Shown here: piece after piece, positions 1 to 10,449 of the stretch | Position numbering within the stretch: position 1 is the first letter of the stretch | How the letters are laid out: each line of letters starts with the position of its first letter | NCBI GenBank assembly: GCA_938023835.1 | Contig: CALJDF010000078.1 | Span: forward strand, 1 to 33,798 | Source of the DNA: an uncultured Alphaproteobacteria bacterium | Lineage (GTDB): Bacteria; Pseudomonadota; Alphaproteobacteria; SHVP01 | Direction of reading: 5' to 3' | Length of the DNA stretch: 33,798 nt | Notes under the pieces: generated by a model | The model's input: the letters and a program-made list of their open reading frames with translations, nothing else | The model's database searches: none | Told to the model about the DNA's origin: nothing | Program-made: the position numbers and the translations under genes

Positions 1-117
1 GTCTGACTTTTGACTCGGTTTGAGGGCCAAGGTTAGTAATTGAGTTTCCACGTCCATATCCAAACCACTTTTATAACGTTTGGTATCAACGAATTTTAAT
101 CTTTTCAGCTTCACACG
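1..117 (-). other. AT-rich segment unlike the rest of the window, open on the minus strand ([39 protein letters not shown]); probable foreign or chimeric coding fragment
   Basis: Clear drop in GC relative to flanking sequence. The minus strand is open for 39 codons to the window edge, while the trpA frame has a TAA at 97-99. Confidence 0.4.
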
Positions 118-594
118 GATGCCGCCGCCGGCGTCGACGGCTTGATCGTCGTTGATCTTCCCCCCGAACATGACGACGAACTTTGCCTACCGGCATTGGC
201 CCGCGGCATCAGCTTTGTTCGCCTCGCGTCGCCAACAACCGACGACGACCGATTGCCGACAGTCCTCAGGAACGCCTCGGGGTTCGTCTACTATGTCTCG
301 ATTACCGGCACCACGGGCACCAAGAGTGCCGATGCCGTTAAGGTCGGACACGCGGTCGATCGATTGCGCCAACACACCGACCTCCCCATCGCGGTCGGCT
401 TCGGCATCCGGACGCCCGAACAGGCCGCCGCCATTGCGCGTACCGCCGATGCCGCTGTCGTCGGCTCGGCTATCGTCAGCACGGTTGAATCGAGCCTCGA
501 TCCCAACGGACGGGCGACCGCACGGACCGTGCCGGAAACGCTCGCTCTCGTTCGTGATCTTGCCGCTGGCGTTCGCAGCGCCCGTGACAAGTGA
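112..594 (+). CDS. trpA: Tryptophan synthase alpha chain, 5'-truncated (C-terminal part only)
   Basis: Frame reads [26 protein letters not shown]...[13 protein letters not shown]...[32 protein letters not shown], typical TrpA. The N-terminal part is absent upstream. Confidence 0.9.
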   Translation, partial: HTDAAAGVDGLIVVDLPPEHDDELCLPALARGISFVRLASPTTDDDRLPTVLRNASGFVYYVSITGTTGTKSADAVKVGHAVDRLRQHTDLPIAVGFGIRTPEQAAAIARTADAAVVGSAIVSTVESSLDPNGRATARTVPETLALVRDLAAGVRSARDK

Positions 595-628
595 CCGACC
601 GGTCGCAGAATGATAGATTGACTCGTCT

Positions 629-1540
629 ATGAACTGGCTCACTAATTTTGTCCGCCCCAAAATGCGGGCGTTCTCCCGCAAACGCGATGTCCCGGACAAT
701 CTGTGGTCCAAGTGCCCCAGCTGTGGCCAGATGCTGTTTCATCGCGACTTGCAGCAAAACCAGCACATTTGCCCGTCGTGCAACCATCACCTGAGAATTG
801 GCCCCGACGAACGGTTTGATGCCTTATTCGATAACCGCCAAGCGACGCGCATCGAACTGCCCCCTGTTCTGACCGACCCGCTGAAATTCCGCGACCAAAA
901 GCGCTACACCGACCGCCTCAAGGAAAGCCGCGCCAAAACCGGCGAGGACGAAGCGGTGGTCGTGGCGCATGGCATGATCGGCGGCCAGAAAGCGGTCATC
1001 GCGGTACAGAATTTCGCCTTCATGGGCGGCTCCATGGGGTTGGCGGCGGGTGAAGCGTTGATTGCGGCGGCACAACTCGCGGTGCTGCGAGAAGCCGCGT
1101 TGATCGTCTTTGCCGCAGCCGGCGGTGCCCGCATGCAAGAGGGCATTCTTTCCTTGATGCAAATGCCCCGCACGACCATCGCCGTCGAGATGGTGCGCGA
1201 AGCGCGTCTGCCCTACATCGTTGTCCTAACCGACCCGACGACAGGCGGCGTCACGGCGTCCTACGCGATGCTCGGCGACATTTCGATTGCCGAACCGGGC
1301 GCGCTTGTCGGTTTCGCGGGACCGCGGGTTATCGAAGAGACCATTCGCGAACAATTGCCCGAGGGATTCCAGCGCGCCGAATTCCTGCTGGAGCACGGCA
1401 TGATCGACATGGTGGTGCATCGTCACCAAATGCGCGACAAGCTAATGATGGTTCTCGACTTGCTCATGAACCCCAACCGCGCGGACGAACATTCGCCCGC
1501 GGCACCGGATACACTGGTCGAAGACACCAGCAACCCTTAA
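629..1540 (+). CDS. accD: Acetyl-CoA carboxylase carboxyltransferase subunit beta
   Basis: 303 aa. N-terminal zinc ribbon CPSCGQ...CPSCNHH and carboxyltransferase core [14 protein letters not shown]...[10 protein letters not shown]. Confidence 0.96.
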   Translation: MNWLTNFVRPKMRAFSRKRDVPDNLWSKCPSCGQMLFHRDLQQNQHICPSCNHHLRIGPDERFDALFDNRQATRIELPPVLTDPLKFRDQKRYTDRLKESRAKTGEDEAVVVAHGMIGGQKAVIAVQNFAFMGGSMGLAAGEALIAAAQLAVLREAALIVFAAAGGARMQEGILSLMQMPRTTIAVEMVREARLPYIVVLTDPTTGGVTASYAMLGDISIAEPGALVGFAGPRVIEETIREQLPEGFQRAEFLLEHGMIDMVVHRHQMRDKLMMVLDLLMNPNRADEHSPAAPDTLVEDTSNP

Positions 1541-1550
1541 GTCCGCCGAC

Positions 1551-2843
1551 TTGAAAATCGACGACTACCTGCAGCGCTTCACGCAGCTGTACCCCAAATC
1601 CATCGACCTGTCGCTTGAGCGAATCGGTCGTTTGTTGGATTGCTTGGGCAATCCCCAAAGGACGCTGCCGCCGGTGGTGCACGTCGCCGGCACCAACGGT
1701 AAGGGTTCGGTTGTGGCTTATTTGCGCGCCATCCTGACCCAAGCCGGGCGCCGAGCGCACTGCTATACCTCGCCCCATCTCGTGCGTTTCAATGAGCGCA
1801 TCCGCCTGCCCTCTGGGTTGATCACCGACGATGCGCTCGAAGGCCTTTTCGACGAATGCTTTGCCGCGAATGGCGACGACCCCATCACCTTCTTCGAGAT
1901 TACGACAGTCGCCGCACTCCTCGCGTTTTCTCGCGAGCCTGCCGACTACGTGCTCCTCGAGGTTGGCCTGGGCGGTCGGCTAGACACGACCAACGTCAGC
2001 GAAACCACAAAGCTCTCGGTCATTACGCCGATCTCCTACGACCACCAGCGGTTCCTCGGCGAGACGCTGACCAAAATTGCGCACGAGAAGGCCGGCATAT
2101 TTCGAGCGGGCGTCCGAGCGCTGATCGCCCCCCAGCCCGACGAGGCGACCGCTGCAATCATCGATGCTGCCGAGCAGGCGGGCACCCCGCTCGTCCTGCA
2201 CGGACGTGATTGGTCCCACGAGGGAGGCGCGCGCCCGTCGGCGACCATTGGCGAGACCCGCATGGACCTCGGCCCCGTCTCATTGCCCGGGGCACACCAG
2301 GAAACTAACGCCGCCGTTGCCGCCGTTGCGGCATACCTTCTGGAAGATACCGCGGTAGACCCGGCGGCAATTAAGCAGGGTATCGGCGCCGCATCCTGGC
2401 CAGCGCGACTGCAATGCCTTGGCCCCGGACCGTTGCGTGACCTGCTCCCGAAGAACGCCGAACTCTGGCTCGACGGCGGGCACAACGAGGCGGCGGCATC
2501 CGTCCAAGCCCAATGGTTGATCGAACGGGCCGCGGATAAGCGCACGGCCTACGCGGTTGTCGGCATGATGCAAACAAAAGATCCGGCCCGGTTTCTAACC
2601 AACCTTCGCGCGGGCACGGCCGAGATTTGGTGTGTGCCCATCCCCGGCGAAGACAAAGCGATCCCGCCAGCAGACCTCCTCGCACTCGCAAAAAAAGCAG
2701 GGTTCGCGGCACATGCCGCCGATAGCGTTGCCGACGCACTCACCCAAATCAGCCAGATTGGCGACCCCACACGGGTCTTGATCTGTGGATCGCTCTACCT
2801 CGCCGGCACTGTATTGCGGACCAACGGCGAAACGGTGACCTAA
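1551..2843 (+). CDS. folC: Bifunctional folylpolyglutamate synthase/dihydrofolate synthase
   Basis: 430 aa. Mur-ligase-like P-loop HVAGTNGKGSV, YTSPHLVRFNERIR, LEVGLGGRLDTTN. Follows accD. Confidence 0.95.
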   Translation: MKIDDYLQRFTQLYPKSIDLSLERIGRLLDCLGNPQRTLPPVVHVAGTNGKGSVVAYLRAILTQAGRRAHCYTSPHLVRFNERIRLPSGLITDDALEGLFDECFAANGDDPITFFEITTVAALLAFSREPADYVLLEVGLGGRLDTTNVSETTKLSVITPISYDHQRFLGETLTKIAHEKAGIFRAGVRALIAPQPDEATAAIIDAAEQAGTPLVLHGRDWSHEGGARPSATIGETRMDLGPVSLPGAHQETNAAVAAVAAYLLEDTAVDPAAIKQGIGAASWPARLQCLGPGPLRDLLPKNAELWLDGGHNEAAASVQAQWLIERAADKRTAYAVVGMMQTKDPARFLTNLRAGTAEIWCVPIPGEDKAIPPADLLALAKKAGFAAHAADSVADALTQISQIGDPTRVLICGSLYLAGTVLRTNGETVT

Positions 2844-2851
2844 ACAAAAAA

Positions 2852-2876
2852 GGGCGGCGCAAGCGCTGCCCTCTCT
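2852..2876 (-). terminator. Rho-independent terminator at the convergent folC/trxA junction
   Basis: Stem GGGCGGCG-CAAG-CGCTGCCC. On the minus strand the hairpin is followed by TTTTTTGTTT. Confidence 0.75.
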
Positions 2877-2892
2877 TAACGATCAACCGAGA

Positions 2893-3213
2893 CTAAATCT
2901 CGGACTGAATCCACTCGACCAACTTGTTTTTGGGCAATGCCCCAACTTTGGTGGAGGCGACCTTGCCGTCCTTGAACAGCATCAAGGTCGGAATGCCCCG
3001 AATACCGAATTTCCCCGGCACCTGGGGGTTCTCGTCGATGTTCAGCTTGGCCACGGTGATCTGACCGGCCATCTCGTTGGAAATTTCTTCAAGTGCCGGC
3101 CCGATCTGTTTGCAGGGGCCGCACCACTCCGCCCAGTAATCGACAACCACCGGACCACTTGCGTTGATCACATCGCTTTCGAAAGAGGTGTCGGTGACTT
3201 TAGTTGTCGGCAT
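2893..3213 (-). CDS. trxA: Thioredoxin
   Basis: MPTTKVTDTSFESDV...DYWAEWCGPCKQIGPALEEI. WCGPC active site. The longer ORF start at 3318 is not needed. Confidence 0.95.
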   Translation of the reverse strand: MPTTKVTDTSFESDVINASGPVVVDYWAEWCGPCKQIGPALEEISNEMAGQITVAKLNIDENPQVPGKFGIRGIPTLMLFKDGKVASTKVGALPKNKLVEWIQSEI

Positions 3214-3289
3214 GGGAGAAATCCTTGGCTGGAGAATGGGTGTGCCACGACGGGCTTGTCTTAAACTGTAGGTACGCCCCGAGAGAGGG

Positions 3290-6200
3290 TCAAGGCACGT
3301 CTCGCTGCAGCAGGGCATCTGGGATCGACATTAACTGCGGCCCGTCCGTCCACAGCAGCGCGCTCCGGATTTCGTGAGTCGGGAAAACCTGTGACAGCAC
3401 CGCGCCATACATCGCCATTTGGCGAATATACCCGGCCGGAATGTCCTCGGCGGTCTCGGGCGGGTCGCGATTGGTCTTGAAATCGACAATCAAGACCGCG
3501 TTATCGGTCACCACCAATCGGTCGACCTGGCCGGAGACGACGGTGTCCCCGACGACGCCAGCGACGGGCGCCTCGGCGAGCGATCCTGCGGCAAAGACCT
3601 CAGCGAATTCCGGGTCGGCAAGCACGGCGACGGTTTCGTCGACGATTTGCTGTTGTTGCGCGGCGTCAAAACCAAAGCCGGATTGGCCGACGAACGCCTT
3701 GGCGACCGCAGCATGACGGTCGCCCGGCACATCGGGTAAGAACTGAAGCAAGCGGTGGATGACATTGCCACGGCGGAAACGCAGGGAATCGTCGTCGCGC
3801 GGTGAGCGAACGGTCTGCTCGTCCCCGCTCGGGCGCGACGGCGACAAGGGGCGCGGTGGAAACGGTTCCTGGGGCGATCGCTGCGTGACCCACGCCGGGA
3901 GCGGCACCGTCTCAAACGGCAGATCTTGCTGCTCCGGTGCGGCGGCAACAACGACCGATTGCGTCCCTTCGTAGCGCCAACCCGGCTGTGGGTCGACGTC
4001 ATCTCCGAAATCGAGATCGACCGGTGTGCCGAGTTCCTCGGCTGCCGCCAACATCATGTCGTACCAGCAGCCGGTCGCACGGCGGTTTCGCGTCTCCCAA
4101 CCGCAGGCGTACAGGCGATCCTCGGCGCGCGTCATCGCGACATAAAGCAGTCGCCGGTATTCGCGGTCACGATCTTGCCGGGTCCGCTCCCGCGCGCTGC
4201 GGGATTGGGCGTCATCGGCGTCCTTGCGCGCCGGCCAAAGCAGCAAGGCCTCATCCGTATCGTCGGTCCAGAAGAACGGGCTTTCTTCGAGGGGCAGCGT
4301 ACAGGTGTCCGGGAGAATCACAACGGGTGCCTGTAGTCCTTTGGCACCATGCACCGTCATGACGCGCACCTGGCTGCGCGCCTGTTCGAGATCGCGTTTG
4401 ACCTCGGCCTCGTCCACCTCGATCCAGCGCAGGAACCCCTCGAGCGAGGGCGTGTGATCGCGCTCAAAGGCCAGCGCCCGGGACATGAACTCGTCCATCG
4501 GGTCTTCGGCCTCGCGGCCCAGACGCGCCAACAGCTTTCCTCGACCGCCTGACCCGAACACCGCGGCGTAGAAATCGTACGGTGTTACGTGATCGGCAAG
4601 GTTCATCACGTGGCGCAAGAACTGGTAAACCGCCCCAAAACGCGGTTCATCCTCGCTGCGCGCCTGCAACGCCGCCCACAACGACGCGTCCCTCCGCGAC
4701 GCCGCAAGGTCGAACAACAGCGTGTCATCGAAACCGCAGAGCGGGCCTTTCAAGACCGCCGCGAGCGTTAGATCGTCTTCGGGTAAAAGAACGAACCGTC
4801 CCAGTGCCAAGAGATCCTCAATCACCAATTGCTTGGTTAGGACCATGCGGTCAGCGCCGGCGACCGGGACGCCTTCTTTCTTGAGCGCCAGGACCATTTC
4901 TTCGAAAAACAGACCGCGGCGACGGACCAAAATCATAATGTCTTCGGGCCGAACGGCGCGGTTGCGGGCGACAAGAATCTCGCCCTCCTCAATCCACGTC
5001 TTGATCCGCCGAGCGATGCGAATAGCGAGCTTGGCCTCAGCGCTGGATGCCAAGACCTGATGGAGCGGCGCATCCCAGGGCACCTTCTGCGGCTCGGTGG
5101 CAGAGATCGTGGGCCAAACCTCGACCATCCCCCCAAATCCTTCGCGAAACGCCGTGTGGGGATGCCATTCGTCCTCAAAGGTGACCCCCTCACGCACCGC
5201 TTCATCGCGAAATACGCGGTCGACGAACTCGAGTACAACAGGCACCGAGCGATACGAGGTAAGAAGCGGCACCTCTTGCCAGCCCGTTCCTGCGCCAGCT
5301 GCATGTTTCTCGAACAAATGCCGCATTTCTTCAAAGGCTTTGGGGTCGGCGCCCTGAAAGCTGTAGATCGATTGTTTTTCGTCGCCGACCACGAACACGG
5401 TTCGCAAAGCGTCGCGGGCACCGACGCCGGCAAAGAACTCTTCGGCCAGCGCAAAGATCACCTCCCACTGCTCAGGGATCGTGTCTTGCGCCTCATCGAC
5501 CAGAATATGATCGATACCGCCGTCCAGCTTGAACAGCACCCACGGTGTGATCGCACTCTGCGCCAACAGGGCCCGGGCACGCAGGATGAGGTCGTCATAG
5601 TCCAACGCGTTGCGGGCGCGCTTAGCCTCCTGGTAGCGCTTGAGAATGGCATCGCCAAGCTCCAACAACGCAGCGGTGCCGATCGCGACGTTGACCGCCT
5701 TACAGCGCGCCGACACGGCCAGAATGCGCTCGGCCTCTTTCTTCAAGATGTCCTCGGCGTCGGTCATCCGCTCCCGCGAAGCTTTGGTGATCAGCGTCTT
5801 GCGGATCGATCCGTCCTTCGTAAGGTAGGCGCTAACGTAAGCGTCAAACCCATCAACCCGTTCGGCGAGCGGAGCGCGAAGCCATGCCGCCAAGATGCCC
5901 CCCCTCGTAACGTCCGTCTTGGATCCTTGAAGCAAGACATCGGCAGTAGCGCGCAAGCCGGGTTCGTTGAACCCGCCGTCGCACGCCGCCGCAATGACGC
6001 TGTCCTCGCTCTCGTTCGAATCAACATCAAGCTTGTCGAAGCCCGCGGCCACCAAGTTTTCAATGCCGCGGTGGCGAGAGATCAGCCGGTCGATCCGACC
6101 GCGCTCACCAACCAAGCGATTGACCACATCTAAGAACCGAAGCTCGCCAATTCGGTCGCTAATGGTGGTTAGCGCATTGCCTAGCCCTTCTTCATCGTCG

Positions 6201-6715
6201 GCTTCGAGCAAGATCCCATCGCGCGCGCCCGCGAGCAGATCGAGCGATTGACGCTCGTCGAGCACCTCGAAGTTCGGGGGCTGGCCCGCCTCGAGCGGGA
6301 ACCGTGCAAGGAGCGATTCGCAAAACCCGTGAATAGTCTGAATGCGCAGACCGCCGGGCGTTTCCAGAACACGCGCGAATAAGCGGCGCGCCCGATCGCG
6401 CTGCGCGTCGTCGACCGGCGCGCCCATCGTTTCTTGCAAAGTCGCAGAAAGGTCTTGGTCGCTTTGCACCGCCCAGCACCCAAGTTCGCGGAACAGACGA
6501 TCCGACATCTCGGCCGCCGCTGCTTTTGTGAAGGTCAAACACAACAGCCGGTGCGGCGCGACGCCTTCAAGCAAAAGCCGCAGCAGGCGATCGACAAGGA
6601 CGCTCGTCTTGCCCGAGCCGGCCGAGGCCGCGACCCAGACATTCTGCGAAGGATTTCCGGCGGCGAATTGCGCCGCGCTCTTCTTAGGGAGAACTGATGT
6701 CGGGACCGCCGTCAT
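3290..6715 (-). CDS. addA: Double-strand break repair helicase-nuclease AddA
   Basis: 1141 aa. UvrD-type Walker A VAASAGSGKTSVLVDRLL, VDEAQDT, RLLYVAMTRAEDRLY, C-terminal nuclease motif ILIVDFKTNRDPP. Adjacent to addB. Confidence 0.95.
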   Translation of the reverse strand: MTAVPTSVLPKKSAAQFAAGNPSQNVWVAASAGSGKTSVLVDRLLRLLLEGVAPHRLLCLTFTKAAAAEMSDRLFRELGCWAVQSDQDLSATLQETMGAPVDDAQRDRARRLFARVLETPGGLRIQTIHGFCESLLARFPLEAGQPPNFEVLDERQSLDLLAGARDGILLEADDEEGLGNALTTISDRIGELRFLDVVNRLVGERGRIDRLISRHRGIENLVAAGFDKLDVDSNESEDSVIAAACDGGFNEPGLRATADVLLQGSKTDVTRGGILAAWLRAPLAERVDGFDAYVSAYLTKDGSIRKTLITKASRERMTDAEDILKKEAERILAVSARCKAVNVAIGTAALLELGDAILKRYQEAKRARNALDYDDLILRARALLAQSAITPWVLFKLDGGIDHILVDEAQDTIPEQWEVIFALAEEFFAGVGARDALRTVFVVGDEKQSIYSFQGADPKAFEEMRHLFEKHAAGAGTGWQEVPLLTSYRSVPVVLEFVDRVFRDEAVREGVTFEDEWHPHTAFREGFGGMVEVWPTISATEPQKVPWDAPLHQVLASSAEAKLAIRIARRIKTWIEEGEILVARNRAVRPEDIMILVRRRGLFFEEMVLALKKEGVPVAGADRMVLTKQLVIEDLLALGRFVLLPEDDLTLAAVLKGPLCGFDDTLLFDLAASRRDASLWAALQARSEDEPRFGAVYQFLRHVMNLADHVTPYDFYAAVFGSGGRGKLLARLGREAEDPMDEFMSRALAFERDHTPSLEGFLRWIEVDEAEVKRDLEQARSQVRVMTVHGAKGLQAPVVILPDTCTLPLEESPFFWTDDTDEALLLWPARKDADDAQSRSARERTRQDRDREYRRLLYVAMTRAEDRLYACGWETRNRRATGCWYDMMLAAAEELGTPVDLDFGDDVDPQPGWRYEGTQSVVVAAAPEQQDLPFETVPLPAWVTQRSPQEPFPPRPLSPSRPSGDEQTVRSPRDDDSLRFRRGNVIHRLLQFLPDVPGDRHAAVAKAFVGQSGFGFDAAQQQQIVDETVAVLADPEFAEVFAAGSLAEAPVAGVVGDTVVSGQVDRLVVTDNAVLIVDFKTNRDPPETAEDIPAGYIRQMAMYGAVLSQVFPTHEIRSALLWTDGPQLMSIPDALLQRDVP

Positions 6716-9700
6716 CCCTCAGCCTCGCCTTCGGCGGCCCATTCCTTGAACCGGGCCAAATGTTCGTAGTCGTCGAACCGTGGCTCGGCGAACGGGCGCG
6801 GCCGACAGAGATAGGGCGCATCGGCATTGTCGAACGCGACCACAATCGCCTCAATGCCTTTGCGCGCTTCGGCAATCAGATCCGCCATGTCGCCTTCGTC
6901 TTTATCGAGCCGGATCGGATGGAGCTTGCCCGGCGCTGCCCCACCCAACTTCCAATAAGCGAGTTCTGAAACCGGGGCCGCGACAACGCCCTCAAAGCCG
7001 CCAGCCTCGACGATGACGGCCTCGACCGGCAATTGCGGGCTCAGCCCGAGTTTGACGTCCTCTTGGCGCGGGACCGCACCTGTCTTGTAGTCGATCACCG
7101 AGAATGTTCCGTCGGGCAGTCGGTCGATTCGGTCGGCCTTTGCCGAAATGGTCACCGGGCCACCCGGCCCGTCGAACGTCCAGCTGCCCTTCGCCTCATT
7201 CGCCACGGTTTTGGTTGTTTCCCGCCGGGCGCGCTCGAAGTCGACAAACCAATCCGCGATCTGCTCGAACCACGGCCACCAAAACGCCGCCACGATTGGT
7301 TCGTCCAAGGTGTCGCCAAAAGCTTTCTTGCCGAGTTCGTGGAGGATTTCGACGGGGTTTTCCGGCAAGGCGTCGGGATGCGCCGTCACAAACGCATCCA
7401 GGGCTTCGTGAATGAACGAACCACGGTCGGCCGCCCCCGGCGCCGCGTCGATTGGGTCGAGCGGCCGCAAGCGAAGGATCTTCTTGGCAAAATAGCCGTA
7501 GGGATTGCGCACCAGCAATTCGATATCGGTGGCCGAAAACGTCCGCGGTCGGGCCGCGACCGGCGGGGAGAATGCCGGCGGGGCGACCGGACGCGCCTCG
7601 CCATCCCAATCCAAGCGATGCATCCAACCGACATAGCGCGCCGCCCGCGCGGCTTCGGCCTCTTGGGGTGGTCCGACCAACGTCTCCAGTCGCAAAAGCC
7701 ATCGCGATGCAACCGTTGGCGTCCCGTCCACCTTGAGCGCCCGCGTCAAGACAACTTCGGGCGCCGCCGCGCTTTGGACAAAGTCATGCGCCGACAACCC
7801 GATACGCCGTTCAGGCAACGGCAACCCGAAACGCTGCCGCATCGGACGGCTAAGCCAGGGGTCGGTTTCACTTTCCGGCGGCCATTTCCCCTCATTGAGA
7901 CCACCGAGAACCAAAAGATCGGCCTGCTGTAGCCGCGCCTCAAGCGGGCCCCAAATTGCAAGCCGGGGATGCCCGCTAAAGCGCGGCCGCACCACGCGGT
8001 CGGCCATCATGGCCTCGACCAGGTCCGGGTAGTCGGCGCCGCGAATGCGGGGCAGTCCGGCAACGCCATCGAGTACATCGCGGAAGAGATCGGACAGCGC
8101 CTCGCCGGCATCGCCCTGCCACAAACGCGCCGCGCCGGTTTCGGCATCACTCGCGGCAAGCGCCTCGGCAAATCCTAAATGCGCATCGATCAGGTCCGTC
8201 AACGTTGCGGCCCGTTGACGCAGCACAGCAATCAAAGGTTTGGCCGCCGCTTCGATACCGCGAAGCCACGCCTTCAGCGAAGCAACACCTTCATCACGGC
8301 CCAACGCAATTTGCAAATCCTTGAACCCGCTGCCCGGACGAGGTCCACGTAGAATGGCAAGTTCCAGTTGGCGAACCCGCGCGCGAAACCGTCCCGGCGC
8401 GTCGCCGCCGGCAGCCAGCGGATGTTTGAGCGCCGCGAGCAAGGGAACCGGCGTAAGATCGTCGGCAATCATCCGCAAGATGAGCCGGACGAACGCACCC
8501 GGCGCGGTCTGTCCCAACGGCACCCCACCCGAATCGTCGACGGTAACGTCCCAGCGCTGCAATTCGGCGGCGACCCGGCGCGCCAGGGCGCGATCCGCCG
8601 TCACGAGGGCGGCCGTTTTGCCGGGGGTCTCGAGCGCCTCGCGCAGCACCAGTGCGATAACTCCGGCTTCTTCACGCGGCCCTGGGCTCTCGATCCGAGT
8701 GAGTCCCCGCAACGCGCCATCGGATACCACGCGGGTTCGATGCCATTGATCGGTCGACTCGGCGGGCCGCATGACTTCGGAAAGCAAATGAACCCGCGGC
8801 TCAATCGGACCGCTGGTCATGCCGTCCCATTCGGCAACGTCCGCGCGGTCCACGTCCATGCGCTCGAGCAGTTGCTTCATGCCGAATTGCGGATGAGTCT
8901 GCTCGATCATTAGCCACGCTGCGTCGTCGAGATGTCGATCAAGGCCGGGCAGAACGACGTGCCCCTGCGGCAGCGTCCCAACAACGCCAAGCAACCGCGC
9001 GGTCGCCGGCACGCTACCTGTCGAGCCCGCTGCAATGATGGGGTCGCCCGGCGGCGTTCGGCGCCAATGGTCGGCGAGACCATCCAACAACCGGTTGCGG
9101 TAAGTCGGCGGATCAACATAACCCTGTGTCGCCAACACCGTCGGCCACTCTTGTGTCACAATCCGAAGGAACTCGAGGGTTTTTTGCCAATGATGGGCAA
9201 GGTCGTCGGGCACCAAGCCGCGCAATCCGTCGAACGACAGATCTTCGGTATGAACTTGGTCGATAAGGCGCGCGAGTTCGCGGGCAAGGTGGGCCGCGTG
9301 ACCGGGCTCACGGGGTGCCGCACCGTAGCGGTGGCTCCACGACATGATGATCCGTGTGAGCAGCAACTGGCGCAGGACGCCAGGCACGGCGGGCGGGATC
9401 GCCGTCACGCCGCCGACCTCGCCACCAAGCGCCTCGGCAATCAGCGAATCGAGCGCCAGTTCTTCGACGTCGACATCGCCAATCGGGCGGATGTGCGGCA
9501 AGAGCATGGGCCGCCCGCCGCTTTGGCGTAGGAATGCATCGTGCAGCGCGCGAACGGCGCGCCGCGTCGGTACCAGCACCCGTACCCGGCTGAGGCCCGG
9601 GGTCTCGCCGTACCGAGCGATCAGACCGGCAGCAAGAGAATCGACAAATGGCACGCCCGCCGGAATGGTCGATACGCGCGCTGATACTGACGGCGCGCCT

Positions 9701-9741
9701 GCAGCCTCACCGAATAAGTCTCCCTGAACGTCGCGTGCCAC
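6712..9741 (-). CDS. addB: Double-strand break repair protein AddB
   Basis: 1009 aa. VLVPTRRAVRALHDAFL, SATDIELLVRNPYGYFAKKILRLRPLD, nuclease motif FSVIDYKTGAVPRQ. 4-nt overlap with addA. Confidence 0.93.
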   Translation of the reverse strand: MARDVQGDLFGEAAGAPSVSARVSTIPAGVPFVDSLAAGLIARYGETPGLSRVRVLVPTRRAVRALHDAFLRQSGGRPMLLPHIRPIGDVDVEELALDSLIAEALGGEVGGVTAIPPAVPGVLRQLLLTRIIMSWSHRYGAAPREPGHAAHLARELARLIDQVHTEDLSFDGLRGLVPDDLAHHWQKTLEFLRIVTQEWPTVLATQGYVDPPTYRNRLLDGLADHWRRTPPGDPIIAAGSTGSVPATARLLGVVGTLPQGHVVLPGLDRHLDDAAWLMIEQTHPQFGMKQLLERMDVDRADVAEWDGMTSGPIEPRVHLLSEVMRPAESTDQWHRTRVVSDGALRGLTRIESPGPREEAGVIALVLREALETPGKTAALVTADRALARRVAAELQRWDVTVDDSGGVPLGQTAPGAFVRLILRMIADDLTPVPLLAALKHPLAAGGDAPGRFRARVRQLELAILRGPRPGSGFKDLQIALGRDEGVASLKAWLRGIEAAAKPLIAVLRQRAATLTDLIDAHLGFAEALAASDAETGAARLWQGDAGEALSDLFRDVLDGVAGLPRIRGADYPDLVEAMMADRVVRPRFSGHPRLAIWGPLEARLQQADLLVLGGLNEGKWPPESETDPWLSRPMRQRFGLPLPERRIGLSAHDFVQSAAAPEVVLTRALKVDGTPTVASRWLLRLETLVGPPQEAEAARAARYVGWMHRLDWDGEARPVAPPAFSPPVAARPRTFSATDIELLVRNPYGYFAKKILRLRPLDPIDAAPGAADRGSFIHEALDAFVTAHPDALPENPVEILHELGKKAFGDTLDEPIVAAFWWPWFEQIADWFVDFERARRETTKTVANEAKGSWTFDGPGGPVTISAKADRIDRLPDGTFSVIDYKTGAVPRQEDVKLGLSPQLPVEAVIVEAGGFEGVVAAPVSELAYWKLGGAAPGKLHPIRLDKDEGDMADLIAEARKGIEAIVVAFDNADAPYLCRPRPFAEPRFDDYEHLARFKEWAAEGEAEG

Positions 9742-10449
9742 TCAGTCCCCAATTGCGTCGTCGGCGAGCGCAATCGCCTCCGGCGTGCCGACGTGAAACC
9801 AATCGCCCTCATGGACCACCGCAAAAAGCCTACCCGCTTCAATGGCGCGGTCCCAAACAAGATTGTTGGAGAAGGGCCCGGTGGGAACGTTCGCGTAAAC
9901 GCGACGATGACACAGAAACAACCCTGCATAGACAAATGGCGCTTGATCTGCGTCGCCTCGGCGCACCGGCCGATCGTCGTGATCGAGAAAGAAGTCGCCT
10001 CTGCCATCAAAACCGACGGCCGTCTCACGCGGGTGGACCAACATCAGGATGTCCATGCGCGCGGCATCCCATGCCCCAGACAGTGCCGCCAGTGCATTGC
10101 CACGGCGAATGCAGTCGCCGGCCGCAACAACGAAGTCGTCGCCACCGATCAACGGCAACGCCTTGGCGACACCGCCGCCGGTATCCATCAAGAGCGCCGT
10201 TTCATCCGAAATCGTCACTTGCGGCGGTGCCTCGCGGGCATGGAGGTGGTCTCGCAGCATGGCGGCGAGGTGGTGCACGTTAATCACCGCCTGGGAGATG
10301 CCGCCGGCCGCGAGCTCATCCAAAACATGATCGAGCAAGGTCTTGCCGCCGACACGCACCAGCGGCTTAGGCGTACGCGTCCCAATGTCTCCCATGCGCC
10401 GGCCAAGGCCGGCGGCGAGGACCATGGCGCCGCGCTCCGAACAACTCAT
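9742..10449 (-). CDS. murU: Sugar-phosphate nucleotidyltransferase, MurU-like (N-acetylmuramate-1-phosphate uridylyltransferase)
   Basis: 235 aa. MVLAAGLGRRMG...TPKPLVRVGGKTLLDHVLDEL. Coupled to an AmgK-like kinase. Confidence 0.8.
   Translation of the reverse strand: MSCSERGAMVLAAGLGRRMGDIGTRTPKPLVRVGGKTLLDHVLDELAAGGISQAVINVHHLAAMLRDHLHAREAPPQVTISDETALLMDTGGGVAKALPLIGGDDFVVAAGDCIRRGNALAALSGAWDAARMDILMLVHPRETAVGFDGRGDFFLDHDDRPVRRGDADQAPFVYAGLFLCHRRVYANVPTGPFSNNLVWDRAIEAGRLFAVVHEGDWFHVGTPEAIALADDAIGD

Noticed and set aside
3214-3318. N-terminal extension of the trxA ORF (MPCCSETCLDPLSGRT...)
   Set aside because: The canonical thioredoxin start MPTTKVTDTSFESDV has a plausible upstream RBS, and the extension overlaps the addA 3' end without homology.
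5060-6133. 357-aa plus-strand ORF inside addA, and similar plus-strand ORFs within addA/addB (e.g. 7033-7932)
   Set aside because: Shadow ORFs opposite AddA/AddB, whose helicase and nuclease motifs are clear.
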